A stretch of DNA of 64,000 nucleotides. Origin: Choanephora cucurbitarum (Eukaryota > Mucoromycota > Mucoromycetes > Mucorales > Choanephoraceae). The stretch's first letter is position 1. Each line of letters begins with the position of its first letter. The notes under the pieces are model-generated. The model saw nothing but the letters and a program-made list of their open reading frames with translations, was not told the origin of the DNA and ran no database searches. Below, in pieces: positions 1-12,918 of the stretch. The position numbers and the translations under genes are program-made. The stretch spans positions 62,001 to 126,000 of the forward strand of contig JAIWNI010000015.1 in the NCBI GenBank assembly GCA_025331435.1. Direction: 5' to 3'.

Positions 1-717
<717 letters not shown>

Positions 718-899
718 ATTTCTCACCTCTTTTTTTTTCCACTAAAAAATAAATAAAATTCTTTCATAATCTATACGTAACTTTACTTCAGTGTGAAGAA
801 GACCCTTTAATTCCGGCACTTTAAAATAAATAGCACTGTCATTTTTCATGTCGCGAGATTCATATTTTTTCTTTTTCTTTTCTTCGTTAAAAAAAATCA

Positions 900-3202
900 A
901 TGCCTCCAAAGACACACCGTAAAAAGCCCTTTAGTGGAAAACAGAAAAAACTTCAACTTCAAAATAAGAATGCAAGAAAACAAGAAAAAGGTAAAGAAGT
1001 ATGTATATAGAATAACCTAAAGGTAGTTGACACTCTCTCAAACAACAGAAAGTCTAAGAGATTCAAGCTCATTTGATTATCTCGGCAAAAACATTGAGAA
1101 AAAATGAGTTCTTTATCAGATCATTTCGTATCTGCTTCCGGTCAAGACCATGCAACCCCTTCTGATTTCTCTCATACACCTTCAAGGTAGATATTATGCC
1201 GCAGTTTTCACTATAGAATCAAAATTAAATAAGCGCTATTTCTTCAGAAGCACCAAACTAGTTTCTGTCTTTGAAAGACTCTCTTCTGTTGAGATCGAAA
1301 GAGAGAAACAAAAGAGCATGCAACCTTTGCATCGTCTACCTAAAGTAAGTTGTAGATAAACGTTCGAAAACAATAGAGTTACTCAATTGGGTTATAAGGA
1401 TAATCTAGAGATTCAACCCGAAGAGTTCAGCCAGACAATCGAATTTCCAAAGCGACCTACATGGAATTATGAAATGTCTAAAGAACAAGTTGAACAACAA
1501 GAACAGGAAAGTTTTGACTCATGGATGAAACATATTGAAGAGACATATGGTCAAGATCAGCAATTGAGTTGGTTTGAAAGGAACCTGGAAGTATGGCGAC
1601 AACTGTAAGTCTTTTTTTTTTGCGATGATAGCAGTAAGAACATCTAACTCAGTTATTAGATGGCGAGTGCTTGAGATCAGTGATGTAATTGTACTTGTGA
1701 TGGACATTAGAAATCCTTTGCTTCATTTCCCTCGCTCTTTATATCACTATGTAACAAAGACATTGAAGAGAAAGATGATAGGTGTCTTTAACAAAGTGGA
1801 TTTGGTTGCTGAATTCACCGTGTTTGCATGGCGTAAATACTTTGAAGAACAATTCCCTGAACTACATATCGCTACCTTCAGTTGTTATCCTAGAGATAGC
1901 AAGTTGATTGATGACACAACTACATGTAAAGTAAGTCTCCCTGGAGGAAGCATCTATGACATGTATTTCTCATCCCATCTTGAACAGATGCACTTAAAAA
2001 TCAAGCCAAACGACCCAAGAAGCGATACTATTATGCACAAGGTGTCAAAGACATCTTAGGTTTATGTCGAGATGTCATTGATAAACCCGATGTTCAAGTG
2101 GACTGGCATACTATGATAGCACAATATGATCATTCTCAAGAAGAAATGGAATATGATGATAGTGACAGTGATAGTGATACTGGTAGTATGGATGGTTTAG
2201 GTAAGAAAAAACATCCAAATCCTTGATCTTTTACTAAAGATTAGATTTTGATAGATGATGAATTTAGTCGAATTCTTGAGATTACAGGTCAAGAAATCAA
2301 GCCACATCATGACTATATCACTCTTGGACTCGTAGGTCATCCCAATGTAGGCAAGAGTAGTTTGATCAACAGTATAATGAAGCGAACAGTGGTTAGTGCC
2401 AGTCGTACACCAGGACATACAAAGCATTTTCAGACAATCCATATATCGCCTCATGTTCGTTTATGTGATTCACCTGGACTTGTGTTTCCGGCTTTAATTC
2501 CAAGAGCTTTACAGGTAGAAAAAAAAACAGTGTATATCGTATTTGACCAATAGATTTATTTTTTTGCCTATAGATTTTATCCGGCATGTACCCAATTGCT
2601 CAAGTTCAAGAACCTTATAGCGCCATTCAATATCTTGTAAGTTCAAATGAAGATCCAAGTCTTTTTTTGTGCTCACTTTAAAATAGGCAGAACGTATTCC
2701 ATTAGAGAAAGTGTTATCACTTACACCACCTTGTGAATTCCAAGACATGAAGCATTATCAATGGACAACTTGGTCTATCTGTGAACGTAAGACAGTAACT
2801 TTTGTGTACTAGAAAAGAAAATTTATTCTTATATTTTTGAAAATTATAGAATTTGCTGAACAAAGAGGATTTTTTACTGCAAAAGCGGCAAGGCCCGATG
2901 TATATCGAGGTAACAAAGAGAAGAAAAAAAAAGAGCTATATTTTTCAAGCATTGCTTATCAATTTATTTGTCATTACACAGCTGCCAATACAATCCTACG
3001 CTTAACAACAGACGGGCGAATCCTTTTATCCTTCAAACCTCCAGGTTTCTTTCATTCTACCAAATATGAGAAATTAAGAGTGATAGAAGCAGACAAGGCA
3101 TCTCTAGATGATACAGAAGGCGAGGAAGAAGAAGAGGAAAGAGAGAACCTGTTAGTGTCTAAAGGGGGTCGGTTCGATGTCTTGGTTGACTTTGAAAACT
3201 AA
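900..3202 (+). CDS. GNL1: GNL1-type circularly permuted GTPase (MMR1/HSR1 family)
   Basis: This is a YlqF/YRG-family GTPase, most similar in layout to animal GNL1, with a permuted motif order: NKVD (G4) comes before the P-loop GHPNVGKSSL (G1), then the G2-type region SRTPGHTKHFQT and DSPG (G3). Family-typical stretches include YEMSKEQ, WRVLEISD, QEPYSAIQYL and KAARPDVYR. I read eleven exons: 900-990, 1099-1186, 1248-1344, 1399-1604, 1660-1925, 1988-2200, 2255-2514, 2574-2636, 2687-2786, 2850-2909 and 2982-3202, which sum to 554 codons plus stop. The N-terminus is basic (KKPFSGKQKK), like GNL1 and nucleolar GTPases, and the C-terminus is acidic (Glu-rich). The splice at 991-1098 is uncertain: its acceptor is weak, and the better CAACAG acceptor at 1048 runs into a stop. 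Ribosome assembly is the usual role of relatives; for GNL1 itself this is inference. Confidence 0.9.
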
Positions 3203-3339
3203 AGTTATTGTGTTACATTTAACTTTTTTTTTTTGCTTATTGACATCATTTTCTTGAAAAAGAGAGATCATCTCTAATTCTTTTTCTTTTCTTCTTTCTT
3301 TCTTTCATAAACACAAATAAAGATAATACTTGTTCAGAA

Positions 3340-4890
3340 ATGGGTATATTTGGTGACGAAATACAGAAGACTTCGGTTTCGCTCTATATCGGTACATTGA
3401 AACAATGGGTAGTGTTTATGCAATGACACTGATAATATTTTTTCATATACAGAGAGACTTTCCAATTTAGAGGAAGTGGATTGGTATCTATTACAACAAC
3501 TCACAGAGTCTATTCAAATGCAAGAAAATGGAGCGAGAGAAGCTATAGAAACAGTAAGAAAGAAGTTGAAACATGGTGGTACTCAACAAAAATTGCGCGT
3601 ATTGGAAGTAAGTTTTCTCGAAGACGATTTGAGAGTAGGGGGATTGAATTCAGTTCTTTTTTTCCTCTTTGAAAGGTACTCAAGTTGTTAATGGAAAACA
3701 GCAATCAACAGTTTCATCGTAAGTACTTGCAGAAAAAAAAATTTTTTTTGTGTGTGTGTATCTTTTATAAGATGGGATTAACTTTAGGCAATATGGCCTT
3801 ATCTTTTTTTTTTTAGGCCAGTTCCTTGCTAATGAGAAAATGAGGGAAAGATTTGAATTTATCATCACATCACCAGTAAGTTCGAAGTCAAGAAGATAAA
3901 GGGGGATCCTTCTTTCTAATTGGAACCATTAGACAGAGAATACAGCTGTAAAGAAAGAACTTGTTTCACTCTTGGGTGCATGGGCTATCAAATACAAAAA
4001 CGAACCTGGTATGCGATCTTTGGGTGAGCTCTATGCTTTAGGCAGAGGTGAACGCCGTGCAGTAAGTCAGATCCATACTGAAAGATATACACATTTGAAT
4101 CTCATTTAATATAAAACAGCCTCCTCGCCCAAAAGTAAACACAGCAGAAACACCAACCTCACCACAGATAAGATCTCCTGCTAGAGCCGTGGTTGCATCA
4201 CCTATTCCATCCCCTCCTCGTATTCGATCCCCTTCACCCACTAGAGAAGAGAGACGACGATCTGTACCTCCACCCGCCAACCCATCACCCACATCACCCA
4301 AGCCAGCCACCAGACCTCGAAGTAACAGTTCAGCAACTGGATCTAACCAACGCTCTACCACAACACGTGTCTTTAACTTTGAAAAGGCTAAACCCAAGAT
4401 CTTAGAAGAAATTGCTGTGGCCAACAGTAACCTGAACAATCTGGTCAATGCATTGAAATTGATCAACACATCAGAGGACCGATGGGAAATTGAATTACAG
4501 CACGACAAGAAATTACAGGAATATCATAGTAAATGTGAGGAATCAAAGAAACGCATTGTGCGTTATGCACGTTTAGTAGAGAATGAAGAATGGATTGGTA
4601 CTTTGTTGGCTACAAATGAGGAACTCTTGAAGGCTTTGGATATGTATGACATCATGTTAGTAGGACAAATTCCTGCTGCTTGGCTTCAGAATCAACAGGT
4701 ACCTTCTAGTCATCGTATTGAATACAAAGAACCTCCCAAAGCCATTCGTGCACCACCACCACCACCACCCAATAAGCTTGCCTTGCGCCTTGAAGATATG
4801 CAAATCTCGAGACGACAGGAAGAAGAGGAAGATCCTTTTGCTGACCCTCCTACACCTATTGAGGATGATGAGAGACGAGCTTATCTCTAA
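3340..4890 (+). CDS. LSB5: LSB5-like VHS/GAT-domain protein
   Basis: Six exons (3340-3391, 3453-3607, 3676-3718, 3817-3875, 3939-4061, 4120-4890) join in phase to 400 residues. The N-terminal third is a VHS-type helical superhelix with a core like KLLMENSNQQFHRQFL. A Pro/Ser/Arg-rich linker follows (several SPSP and PPPANPSP stretches), then a GAT-like helical bundle rich in Glu/Lys. The tail carries a Pro-8-type run and EEDPFADPPTP, which contains a DPF motif like those that bind clathrin adaptors and EH domains. In yeast, Lsb5 links endocytosis to Las17-driven actin. The domain order VHS-GAT without GAE or FYVE domains argues against GGA and Vps27/Hse1. The start ATG sits behind a T-rich leader with no earlier in-frame ATG. 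No canonical ubiquitin-binding motif was recognised. Confidence 0.8.
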
Positions 4891-6309
4891 CATAGTTTCC
4901 TATTCTGCACCAATTTGCTCTCTTCCAACTACTATTGTTATGATTGAAAAGAGAGATATATAAGCATCCTATTTAATCTATTAAAAAAAAGCCTACATTC
5001 CTTTTAGTTGATTGTACAGATCAAGTTAATAGAGCATCTACCTCACTGAACATAAAAGCCTAGTCTTTAACTGGAATCAACTGAATAGAAATAAACACTA
5101 CGATCTGTAAGATAGTTTCATTGTCCAAGAAGATTGATGTTTGTTGAGAATGCTACTCTTATGCTGAGTATAGTCCTAAATCTAGCAACTAATGTAGTCC
5201 TTGAGTTACTCTGTGTGCTCACATGTCCTACTATATGTTAGCTAGGCCAAACATCAGAAGAGATATGGATATCACACTACCCTCTCTCACCATAGCCTTC
5301 TAAGTACTGTATGAATATGTTGATGAATTAGCAATGTTTGAATATATACCTTTCTTGAACAACATTTATTTTACTCTAATTGATAGGTGAATAATTTATA
5401 AGTAGTGCCAGCTAACAACATTTGAAATTATCTTTTTCTTATCACGATAACAGCTGCCCTTATTTCGAAGTAGAACTGAACGCTTAGAAGCTTCTCTTCG
5501 TTTCATAGATCATCTGACTTAACAATACAGTTCCTTTCAATGAACCACACTATCTAAATAAAAGACATCACTTATGTCTACAGCCACAAAGGGGAATGTA
5601 GATCAGTTTTGAATAGTCTAACCAATTGAATATATCTCTTTATTTTTTTTGAAGAAGAAGAGTGTACGCGAGTTTGATTTAAACTTGTGCGCCTATATTC
5701 CTATGAAGCGATTTCTCTTAAAAGAATAAAGTTGCTCCATCATACACCTCACTATTAGGTCATTCACTCTACATAATAGAGAAAGAGGGGAAAGAAAAGA
5801 CAAGGCTTTCTTTTTTTTTTCTTTGAATTGGTCAAATTGACACTCCCAAAAAAGTAAGGCAAAAGCAATCACAACTATCAAAGGAAAACAAGAACATCCT
5901 TAAGCTTGAAGTTGTCTTGAAGAGTCATTTAAGCATGTATCTTTTAAAAAGAGGAGCTAACATAGTAAATGTACTTTTAAATTAGATCTCCCTTTAATTC
6001 ATTTAAAACTCATTTTTTCTTTTGCCTATTTTCAATGAAATCTAATTGGATCATACGCTAAGCAGAGGGACACGTTAGAGAGAGCGATACTTATTTTAAG
6101 CATGGTTGAATCACAGTCAATTTCTTTTTTAGGTGTTTTGCTATTTTTAAACTCAAGATACATTTGTTCATTCAACAATTACACACACACATTATAGACA
6201 CAAAGGAAAAAGAGAGAGAGATGGAGAGGAAAAAAACTTTTTTTCACTCTCACTCTTTTTTTCTCTTTTCCTTTTTCTCTCTTTTTTTTTCTCTCATATT
6301 TTGTTTAAA
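4891..6309. other. Intergenic, no gene recognised
   Basis: About 1.4 kb of AT-rich sequence between the LSB5-like and RhoGAP genes. No ORF with family resemblance or consistent splice structure was seen on either strand. The last 100 bp (6190-6300) are a purine then pyrimidine-rich tract (AGAGAG, then CTCTTTTTTTCTC), typical of the promoter/leader just before a start codon in this window. Confidence 0.6.
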
Positions 6310-7592
6310 ATGGATGTAGAAACGAACAAAGATACATCAATAAAAAGTTGGTGGAAGAAAGTAACACATAATGCAAACACTACAAAACCTACTCAAAAAC
6401 AAGGTAATAATAGCGTATTTGTTAAATTCATTGTCATTGATTTGTATGTAAAGAAGAAGACGATCAAATATTCGGGGTTTCACTAGAAGAAAGTTTACGA
6501 TGTGCTCGTGCTGCCATTGCCTATGTTGATAATGATATTCAATATGTTGGATTTATACCTGTCATTGTGGCCAAATGTGGTTCCTTTCTCAAGGATCAAG
6601 GTAGAAACCTATCTAAATATTGAAAAATGTAGCTCATCGTTCTATCTCTATCTAGGTCTCTATACTGAGGGTGTATTTCGCATGAGCGGCAGGTAAAAAA
6701 AAATTAAATGAGATCTATCTCTGTCTCTTATGTATCTAACCTTAGTGCAAAACGAATTGGCCAACTTCAACAATTGTTCAATACTTCACCAGATTATGGA
6801 AGACAGTTGGATTGGAAAGGATATTCAGTACACGATGCTGCCAGTGTCCTTCGTCGGTTTCTCAACTACCTACCTGAACCTGTGATTGTGCATGAGCTCT
6901 ATCAGCCCTTTCGTGATGTCGTTTCATCTGATACAACAACAGAACCAGAGAAGGTGGCTCAGTTTCAGGGTCTGATTGAACAACTGCCTGAACACCATCA
7001 ATACCTCTTGTTCTATCTACTCGATCTCCTGTCTTTGTTCAGTCAAAGTATGCAGATCACCAAAATGGACTCATTCAATCTGGCCTCTGTCTTCACGCCG
7101 GGTATTCTGTTGAATCCTGAGCATGCCATGATACCAGCTCAATACAAAAGTTCACAAAAAGTAGTTCAGTTCCTTATTGAACATCAGCATTGTTTCAAAA
7201 TGCCTCGTTCCTCATGGTTTACTGTTCTAAAAGAACAAGTAGAGACAAAGACAGACCTGGTTGTGCCTACCACATCTACTTCAACACCACCATCTACAAC
7301 AACACCTACCCTTACATCGCCGCCACCACCACCACCACCGCCACACAGACATAACAGTCAACCTACACATTACCATACCTTTCATACACATCATCCTATT
7401 TCCAATCACTCAAATACCAAATCACATGCTACAGTAGACTTATCAGAAGTGTTCAATTCGTCTACTAAGGATCAAAGAATTAAGCGAGCCAAGACAATGC
7501 CTTCAAGGAGATCAAGATATGGACCTAATGATCCTTTGCAGATAGTTCAGTTAAACAAATCAGTCATTGAAGCAGGACAAAATAAAGTGTAG
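6310..7592 (+). CDS. RhoGAP-domain protein
   Basis: Four exons (6310-6403, 6454-6600, 6656-6692, 6746-7592) give 374 residues. A single RhoGAP domain covers about residues 35-230. It begins with FGVSLEESL, has the arginine finger in EGVFRMSGS, the conserved LLRR-type helix as VLRRFLNYLPEPV, and the NLASVFTPGILL motif near its end. The C-terminal tail is low complexity: Thr/Pro-rich, a run of eight to nine prolines, a His-rich patch, and a basic cluster KRAKTMPSRRSR. The polyproline run could bind SH3 or profilin-type partners (inference). GAPs of this kind switch off Rho/Cdc42 GTPases in polarised growth. The target cannot be read from sequence. The 37-nt third exon carries the arginine finger, so its skipping would destroy activity. 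Confidence 0.9.
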
Positions 7593-8654
7593 CATTTTAT
7601 TGGAGTCATTGTAGAATTGGTAGAGTAGACGTCACTTGTGTCCGTCTATGATAGGTAGTAGGATGTTGACGCCCTCTTTTCTTTTCTTTTTTCTTTACTA
7701 TAAGTTAGGCCAATAGAATTACTAGCTCTCCTCTCTCCCCTCCCCCTCTTCAAATATCAGATAAGATTGTAAATAAGATCTTTACGAAGATTAGATAGCA
7801 ATAGTTTTACTGATGATCTAACATGTTTTTAAAAGCTTGTTCCTGAATAAGTAACAATCAAAGAAGAAGGGGATGAATAGTACTCTTTGTTAAAGAAAAC
7901 AATGGTTTTCATTTGCTTATTTCAATAAGAAAAGAAAAAGGAGGGAAGACAGGGCGAAATAATAGTGAGCATACATACTTGAAGGATGTCCTGAACATTT
8001 AATTCTAGGCATTTACTCATTTGAAACCTCAACTGGTTTCATCCTTTTGATTTGTCATGTATGTACCTTAGTATGGAGTACATTCTGATTGGGGAATTCT
8101 CTATTTAGAACTCAGCGTGCATTCGTTGGTAGATGGTAGGTTATTAGTCGAACAATGTTACAGGTGTTTGGTATGGAAACTGTTGTAACAAATCTGCTTA
8201 TTCTTCAGAAAAGCTTACATAACATATCCTACTCTGTATATAACTTTCGGACTAATTTTCAATAAGTATGAGCACTCATATGTTATGTAGAGCCCATTTC
8301 AAGGCACAGATTCTATTTAACGGTTGAAAACGAAGACTTTTTCAAATCGACTTTTGTATCAGCACCAAGCTAACTGATATGTAGGCTACATAAGGGAGTT
8401 GGTCAAAATAAAAAGTTGTTTCTGATGTATATTGCCACAAAATACATCTCATACCAACAGGTTCTTTCGGCTAATAGTTTATCATCTACCAACAAATATA
8501 GATTTTCTTATTCCTGTTGGGTGTGTTTGATACCTTTTTTTTTTTTCAAGGGCCTGCCATTAGTGTTTTTTTAAACGTCAGCACTAAAAAAAACAACAGA
8601 AAAAAAGATCTGGTTTTTATTCTTTTTCTCTATACAAGAATTTGTTATCCAAAG
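7593..8654. other. Intergenic, no gene recognised
   Basis: About 1.06 kb. A pyrimidine-rich patch near 7677-7750 probably belongs to the 3' end of the RhoGAP transcript. The stretch just before 8655 (T and A runs) is the leader of the QCR10 gene. Nothing else is supported. Confidence 0.55.
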
Positions 8655-8927
8655 ATGCCTGTCTCCAAGATTGTTACCTCTCCTCACTTCTCCTTCATCA
8701 CACCCGAAAAGTTTGCCAGAGTGTAAGGAAGAATACTTTATCTGTCGAATTCAAATTTAATCTCTTGTTTTCCTCTTAGTGCTCCTAATCTCGCCACTTG
8801 GGGTGTTGCTGCTGGTAGTGCTGTTCTTCTCTTGGGTTCTGATGTTCCTTTGTTGAAGAAGGACATCTTGAGCAAGATTCCCGTTGTTGGTAGCTACTGG
8901 GCTGTTCCTGAAGCTGATCAAGAATAA
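8655..8927 (+). CDS. QCR10: Ubiquinol-cytochrome c reductase subunit 10 (QCR10-like)
   Basis: Two exons (8655-8722 and 8780-8927) encode 71 residues with one 57-nt intron. The protein has the single transmembrane helix and flanking residues expected of the smallest complex III subunit: APNLATWGVAAGSAVLLLG followed by a lysine-rich segment and KIPVVGSYW. Fungal Qcr10 proteins share APNL at the helix start and a KIPL-G motif after it. It would sit in the mitochondrial inner membrane at the edge of complex III. It is too small and hydrophobic for a cleavable presequence to be obvious, and none is seen. The short length matches the family (about 70-80 residues). Confidence 0.85.
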
Positions 8928-9224
8928 ACCATAAAACAATACATTTCTTCATAAATATAAATAGATCTTTTGAATGCTATGCATACAGAGTGTAGAAAGA
9001 AAAAGAGTTTTGGCACAAAAAGAATGTTACAGGGTGTTTATGCTTATCTAGAGAAGAAAACAAAAGGCGTCTTCATACTTCAAGATTGTTAATTTATTCA
9101 ACTATCCCTTTTCCTGGATTTTGTTTAAAAAAAAAGAAGTGTGATCTCCTTGATCATTTTGTCTCCTAATACTTCTTTATGACAGCATTTTGATGGAATC
9201 AAGTATGTTCCCCTCTCTCCTCCC

Positions 9225-9320
9225 TTGTGTGTGTATGCGTGTATGTGTCTATATATATATATCTGTGAGTGTATGTGTGAGTGAGTCTATATGTGTGAGT
9301 GAGTCTGTATGTGTGTGTAT
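9225..9320. repeat. TG/TA simple repeat
   Basis: A near-continuous alternating purine-pyrimidine tract made of TGTG, TATATA and GAGTG variants (for example GTGAGTGAGTCTATATGTGT), about 95 bp long. It lies 110 bp upstream of the GH16 start codon, so it may form part of that promoter region. Such tracts can adopt Z-DNA and vary in length. Confidence 0.85.
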
Positions 9321-9432
9321 ACTTAGCTCCTTTCTATTATTGAACAATTAAAAAAGTAGTATAAATAGTTACCTTTGTTTCTTTCTCTTTCTTTCTCTTT
9401 TCTCTCTTCATTCATATTTGTGTCTTTAGACA

Positions 9433-10558
9433 ATGTTAATCACTTTCTTCTTTGCAAGCTTATTATTGTTGTCCTGTCTAACAATCCAAATTCAGGCCAT
9501 GAACATTCATCGACCTTCTCTTGCTCGTCGGGATAAGCCTGCTTGTGTCAACAAACTCTATGATTTCAGTAAATCCAGGTCACTTGAAGATTGGATCTAC
9601 ACCTCTGGCACACATGAAATAAATGGCAATGGCGTACAAATGAAACTAATGAAGCCTGAAGGTGTCAAGCGTGAATACATGGTTGAAGATAAAGAAAGTA
9701 AAGTGCTCAGGATCATTAAGGATGACAATCACTCACTTTCCTTTACTCTTTATTTTATTAGAACTTCCTATCAATTCAGTTGTTGCTGAAGGCTTTACCT
9801 TTAACCACACTGGTACTATGTTGTATGGCAAATTCTCTACTGTTGTTAAATCTGCTCCTGCTCCTGGTGCTATCACTGCTGTCATCTTGTATGCTGAAAA
9901 CGGTGATGAAATTGATTTTGAATTCCTTGCAGGCAAAAAAGACCAAGTGACGTGAGTGGTCCTCTGTATTCCTTAGATATACCATTAACTCATCCTTTTC
10001 CTTTCTAGCTCCAACTATTTCTATGGTCCTAATATTGTTTATGGTGTTAATGGACAGACAACAGATTGTGCTAGTGGAAATGCTTATGATGACTTCCACA
10101 AGTATACTATTGAATGGTAAAGTAGTCATTGGATTCTTTTTGTTTTCTTTCTTGCATTCTAAAACCATACCTTCCGCAGGACTAAAGACAAGATTGTTTG
10201 GAGTATTGATGACAAGGTTGTTCGTACAACCTATAAGAACAAGACAGAATTGGATCCTAAACATGGCAATGTTCATCAATATCCTACTCATCCTGCGTAA
10301 ATTACTTTTGTTTTTGTTGTTTCTCAAGATGAACTAAACAATCTTTTTTTAGACATATCTCTATTGGTCTATGGGACGGCAGTTCAGTAGGTGGCACTGC
10401 ACAATGGGCTCAAGGTCCAATTGATGTAAGTTTAACTTTGATAGAATGCACCTGTCGATGTCTACTAACATTGTCTTCTATAGTGGGAGAAGTACCCTCA
10501 TGGTATATCGGCTTATATCAAATCTGTTGAAATTGAATGCAGTACAGAACAACATTAA
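9433..10558 (+). CDS. Secreted GH16 cell-wall transglycosylase (Crh-like)
   Basis: Six exons (9433-9697, 9762-9951, 10009-10116, 10180-10296, 10353-10425, 10484-10558) encode 275 residues. The first 22 form a clear signal peptide (hydrophobic run LITFFFASLLLLSCLTIQIQ ending in Ala). The GH16 catalytic signature is present as DEIDFEFL, with nucleophile and acid/base glutamates in the E-I-D-F-E core. The downstream Crh-type pattern is visible (NYFYGPNIVYG, HKYTIEW, WSIDDKVVR, ISIGLWDG). Crh proteins move chitin chains onto beta-glucan, or chitin onto chitin, in the wall. Unlike many Crh proteins there is no chitin-binding module and no hydrophobic GPI-attachment tail: it ends in CSTEQH, so it is probably a soluble wall enzyme. 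All introns are 55-65 nt. Confidence 0.9.
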
Positions 10559-10779
10559 GGATTAGATAGACTTTTCATATTTGCTTTCTTTCTCTCTCTT
10601 CATTTTGCATTTAATTCATTCATAAAAAAAAAGAAGTATGAAGTTTTGGTTTCTCTAGAGGAATGTCTTCTTTTTTTCTATGTTATTCGGAGAATTACTG
10701 CTTATCATCTCTTTTGTATTTATATTCAGGGCCATTTTTTGTTCGATTCTTTCATTCTTTTTTCTTGTCAACAGATACT

Positions 10780-12855
10780 ATGGAAACTAGTCATGAAAGA
10801 AATTGGCCTATTTCATTTAGACGGATTCAATCTCGCCCTCATGGAAAACGAGTGACCCCTCTTGAAGATAAGAAGAAGGGGGTCTTATTTCAAAAGAAGA
10901 AATCTATGATCCATTCATTAGCCATTCAAAAGAAACAGACAGATCAAGAAAGTATAGAATCAAATGAGTCTGATTTACAGCCTTTGGCTTTTTGGTTACC
11001 AAAGAACCAGAGCTCAGCTACTGAAGCCTCTCTTCAAAGTAGTCTGAGCAGTAACAGCCTTGAGTTGGTCAATAAAACAAGTTACTTTAAGCGACATGCA
11101 GCCATGCAGATGACACGTGCAGCCTCTAAGGGACACATTCAACTGAAGCGCGCTGCTACCTGGTTAGGACTAGTCGGTCAAAGATTCTTGACAGCTCCTC
11201 CCGTACAGAGTTTTGGTCTTTATGTGTCACAGAAATACCAATCCGCGTCCGATCACGTCTTGATGCGTTTGACTCAAAGTGATAGTCACCACTTGCATCT
11301 AGCGAGGCCTGACTGGCTGCATACATCCGATAGGTCCCTTCAAGATACAGTTTATGGTACAGACTCAGATCATTGCGTTTTCCTAAAGTAAAGAGCCTCT
11401 TGTGAGTTATGTAATTTAAAATCACTTACCTATTTCTTTCTTTTTAGAAATCAATTGAAACTTAAAAGCCCCCCTAACAAAAAGGATAAGCAGATCATTA
11501 ATAAACGAAAGTTTATCACACCTAAGCGCATCATGTATTGCAGAGGTATAAACAAACGCACTTGAAAGAAAAAAGTCTAGAGTTTGATGTGTGTTTCTAT
11601 AGTGATGCAGATCATCAATTTAGCTTCTACTCGAGGTAATTTTTTTTTGAGATAAAGCTATGCCAAGTTGACCTCATTTCTATTATATAGACTGCGATTA
11701 TGAGTTGCATATACAACTCAATAATGTCACATTAGCCATTAAGAGAGGTATCTTGCGCAAGACAGAGAAGAATGCAAGTGCAGATCGACCTTACGATGAA
11801 GCCCTGGTATTGTAAGTGCATCATGTTTATGTGAGGAGAATTCGCTGCTCATGTCCCTCTTAAATTTTCCTCCTTGGTTCACTCCTACTTTATAGTGAAG
11901 TACAGGAACCTTTTTCACTTAACTTTATGGTAGCTGCGCGTCATACCAATACATTTGTTCGAGACAGATTGGCCAAATTGGGAATCTGGCCCATTTCCAA
12001 CCCAAAAGAGGACACCAACACAAAACTACCGATAGCAGGATATATCTGTCTCAACTTTGAAAACAAAATGGACATACTTGATCAGGGCGTCTCTCGTTTC
12101 AGGCTGGTCAAGCCAGTAGATAAGACAATGAATCGTTGGATCAATATCGAGCTATTGATTGATATCAAAGTAGAGGAAATTTTACCTGCTGTTGTCCATC
12201 GATTTCCTTGGTCTTATAGCACATCACAGCATTTACCAAATGAAATTACAGATGAAGAAATCAATTCAAATGATATTCAAGCCTCTCAATTGCATTGTCA
12301 AAAAGGCGATTATTTAACTATCTATACAAGAGGCTTAGGTCATCCTGTAAGTATGTAGAGTCACCCACCCTTTTGTCCTACTCTTCTCTTTTGAAATACT
12401 GAACACGCCTATATAGACATGGAAACGTTATTGGGTTATCATGGAAGGAAATCAACTTGTACTTTATGATTTTACATTCAAGGTAAAGACAATGAAAGAC
12501 GCGTGTGTATCTCATAGCTAAATATACATGGTACTAGGATACCAAAGATCCTTTAAGTATGGTGTCTTTGTTATCTCTCATGGCAGTTACAAAACCATCG
12601 TTAGATGATTGCGAATCAGTGGGATTATCAAGAAAGACAGGCATAATACTTCAGTTCAATCGAAACAGTGCTTTCTTGACTGAGTTTGTTCGGTTGGAAT
12701 CAGATGAAGGATTAGAGGGAAAAGCTTATCTTTATGGCGATCATGAGAAAAACACTGCTTTATGGCGTCAAGCCTTAAGTGCTTATGTATTTGATCCATC
12801 AAGAACAGTGGTTTCTTCTCCAGACGATGGTATCGATTTAAGATTTCTATGGTAG
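10780..12855 (+). CDS. Anillin/Bud4-like protein with C-terminal PH domain
   Basis: Seven exons (10780-11387, 11448-11545, 11603-11635, 11691-11811, 11896-12346, 12417-12482, 12538-12855) give 564 residues. The N-terminal 200 residues look disordered and basic. The middle has an anillin-homology (C2-like) beta-rich region, including a long ELHIQLNNVTLAI strand and FSLNFMVAARHTN. The C-terminal 150 residues form a PH domain: GDYLTIYTRGLGHPTWKRYW, then VIMEGNQLVLYDF, closing with an amphipathic helix NTALWRQALSAYVFDP. This order matches anillin, Mid2 and Bud4, scaffolds that organise septins and the division site. An ATG at 10663 is in frame, but its extra 39 residues are T-rich leader-like, so 10780 was chosen. 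Function is inferred from domain order; sequence similarity to named members is modest. Confidence 0.7.
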
Positions 12856-12918
12856 AAAATAAAGTTTTATTTTATAAGAAGCGACATATACACCCTTCTT
12901 TCTTTATTTTTTATAACA

